DNA from: Oxytricha trifallax
Taxonomy: Eukaryota > Ciliophora > Spirotrichea > Sporadotrichida > Oxytrichidae
Assembly: GCA_000711775.1 (NCBI GenBank)
Contig: ARYC01017584.1
Location: forward strand, 21,069-85,068
Direction: 5' to 3'
Length of the DNA stretch: 64,000 nt
Position numbers and translations under genes: made by a program. The notes under the pieces are model-generated. The model ran no database searches, was not told the origin of the DNA, and saw nothing but the letters and a program-made list of their open reading frames with translations. This document shows, in pieces, positions 63,824-64,000 of the stretch. Every line of letters begins with the position of its first letter. Position 1 is the first letter of the stretch.

Positions 63824-64000
63824 AGTTCGTTGCTGCTCTTTCATTTATAATATTTTTCAAGTATATTTCCCATAAACTTAAGTGTTTACTGTTTGACAAG
63901 TTATTCTATTTTTTCAATAAGAAAATTACCTTTGCTTTAATTCTTACTATTATTATTAATATATGCAATGCTCAATTTATAATAAGTGTTGAGCTTTTCT
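63824..64000. other. AT-rich 3' flank
   Basis: No feature seen after the last stop codon. Confidence 0.4.

Noticed and set aside
1-64000. Ordinary introns as the explanation for all interruptions
   Set aside because: Most interruptions lack GT-AG ends and carry direct repeats of 4-8 bp in matching codon phase; true introns, with GT-AG and no repeat, coexist in the same genes.
1-64000. Frameshifted pseudogenes or bacterial DNA as the source of many short frames
   Set aside because: TAA/TAG are used as Gln throughout, removals restore long conserved domains (NEMF, GH28, COMMD, OSCA-like), and TBE transposons are present; this fits a ciliate germline.
1-64000. tRNA, rRNA or other structural RNA genes
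   Set aside because: No cloverleaf with a plausible anticodon stem and TTCGA-type loop or rRNA core sequence was noticed; a covariance search would be needed to exclude small RNAs.

Overview
This window reads as germline (micronuclear) DNA of a spirotrich (hypotrich) ciliate of the Oxytricha/Stylonychia kind. Four things in the sequence support this. (1) Coding frames use TAA and TAG freely as sense codons (glutamine fits every family alignment) and end only at TGA. (2) Genes are cut by AT-rich stretches of 12 bp to 4.5 kb, each bounded by a short direct repeat (pointer) in the same codon phase on both sides; removing the stretch plus one repeat copy restores the reading frame. These are internal eliminated sequences (IESs) between macronuclear-destined segments (MDSs). 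(3) Two transposons begin and end with C4A4/G4T4 telomere-like repeats and have ANT target duplications, as in telomere-bearing elements (TBEs). (4) Introns are tiny (29-123 bp) and GT-AG.

Layout. 1-5.5 kb: two tandem minus-strand paralogs encoding secreted AbfB-domain proteins, separated by a 640-bp palindrome. 6.3-10.9 kb: a NEMF/Rqc2 gene in 11 MDSs. 11.1-13.0 kb: a leucine-rich-repeat gene. 13.4-15.4 kb (minus): a GH28 polygalacturonase-like gene. 16.0-25.7 kb: an OSCA/TMEM63-like channel gene, cut near its 3' end by a 4.5-kb IES holding a full-length but decayed TBE (20523-24671). 25.8-37.1 kb: mostly minus-strand genes (small membrane protein, MORN protein, several unrecognised proteins) with one plus-strand COMM-domain gene. 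37.4-38.5 kb: a palindromic element enclosing a coding-like, GC-richer core. 39.9-43.9 kb (minus): a long coiled-coil protein. 44.1-48.8 kb: an N/S/Q-rich protein ending in a PGPGY motif, interrupted by a 1.2-kb TBE-like element and a 978-bp palindrome. 48.9-53.0 kb (minus): an unknown Q-rich protein, an EF-hand protein and an unknown protein. 53.4-57.5 kb: repeat array, Tc1/IS630-type transposase fragments and interleaved coding pieces of another gene. 57.6-63.8 kb (plus): a large unknown protein and a Q/N/E-rich protein.

The main interest is how the DNA is organised rather than any one pathway. Most genes are non-scrambled but IES-interrupted; two are nearly or fully IES-free. Transposons and foldback elements can be seen acting as IESs, with their target duplication serving as the pointer, and several IESs are only 12-23 bp long. 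IES coordinates below give the removed interval, with the pointer copy retained on the low-coordinate side; the alternative cut is the same interval shifted by the pointer length. All joins are inferred from reading frame and repeat; no macronuclear sequence was available.
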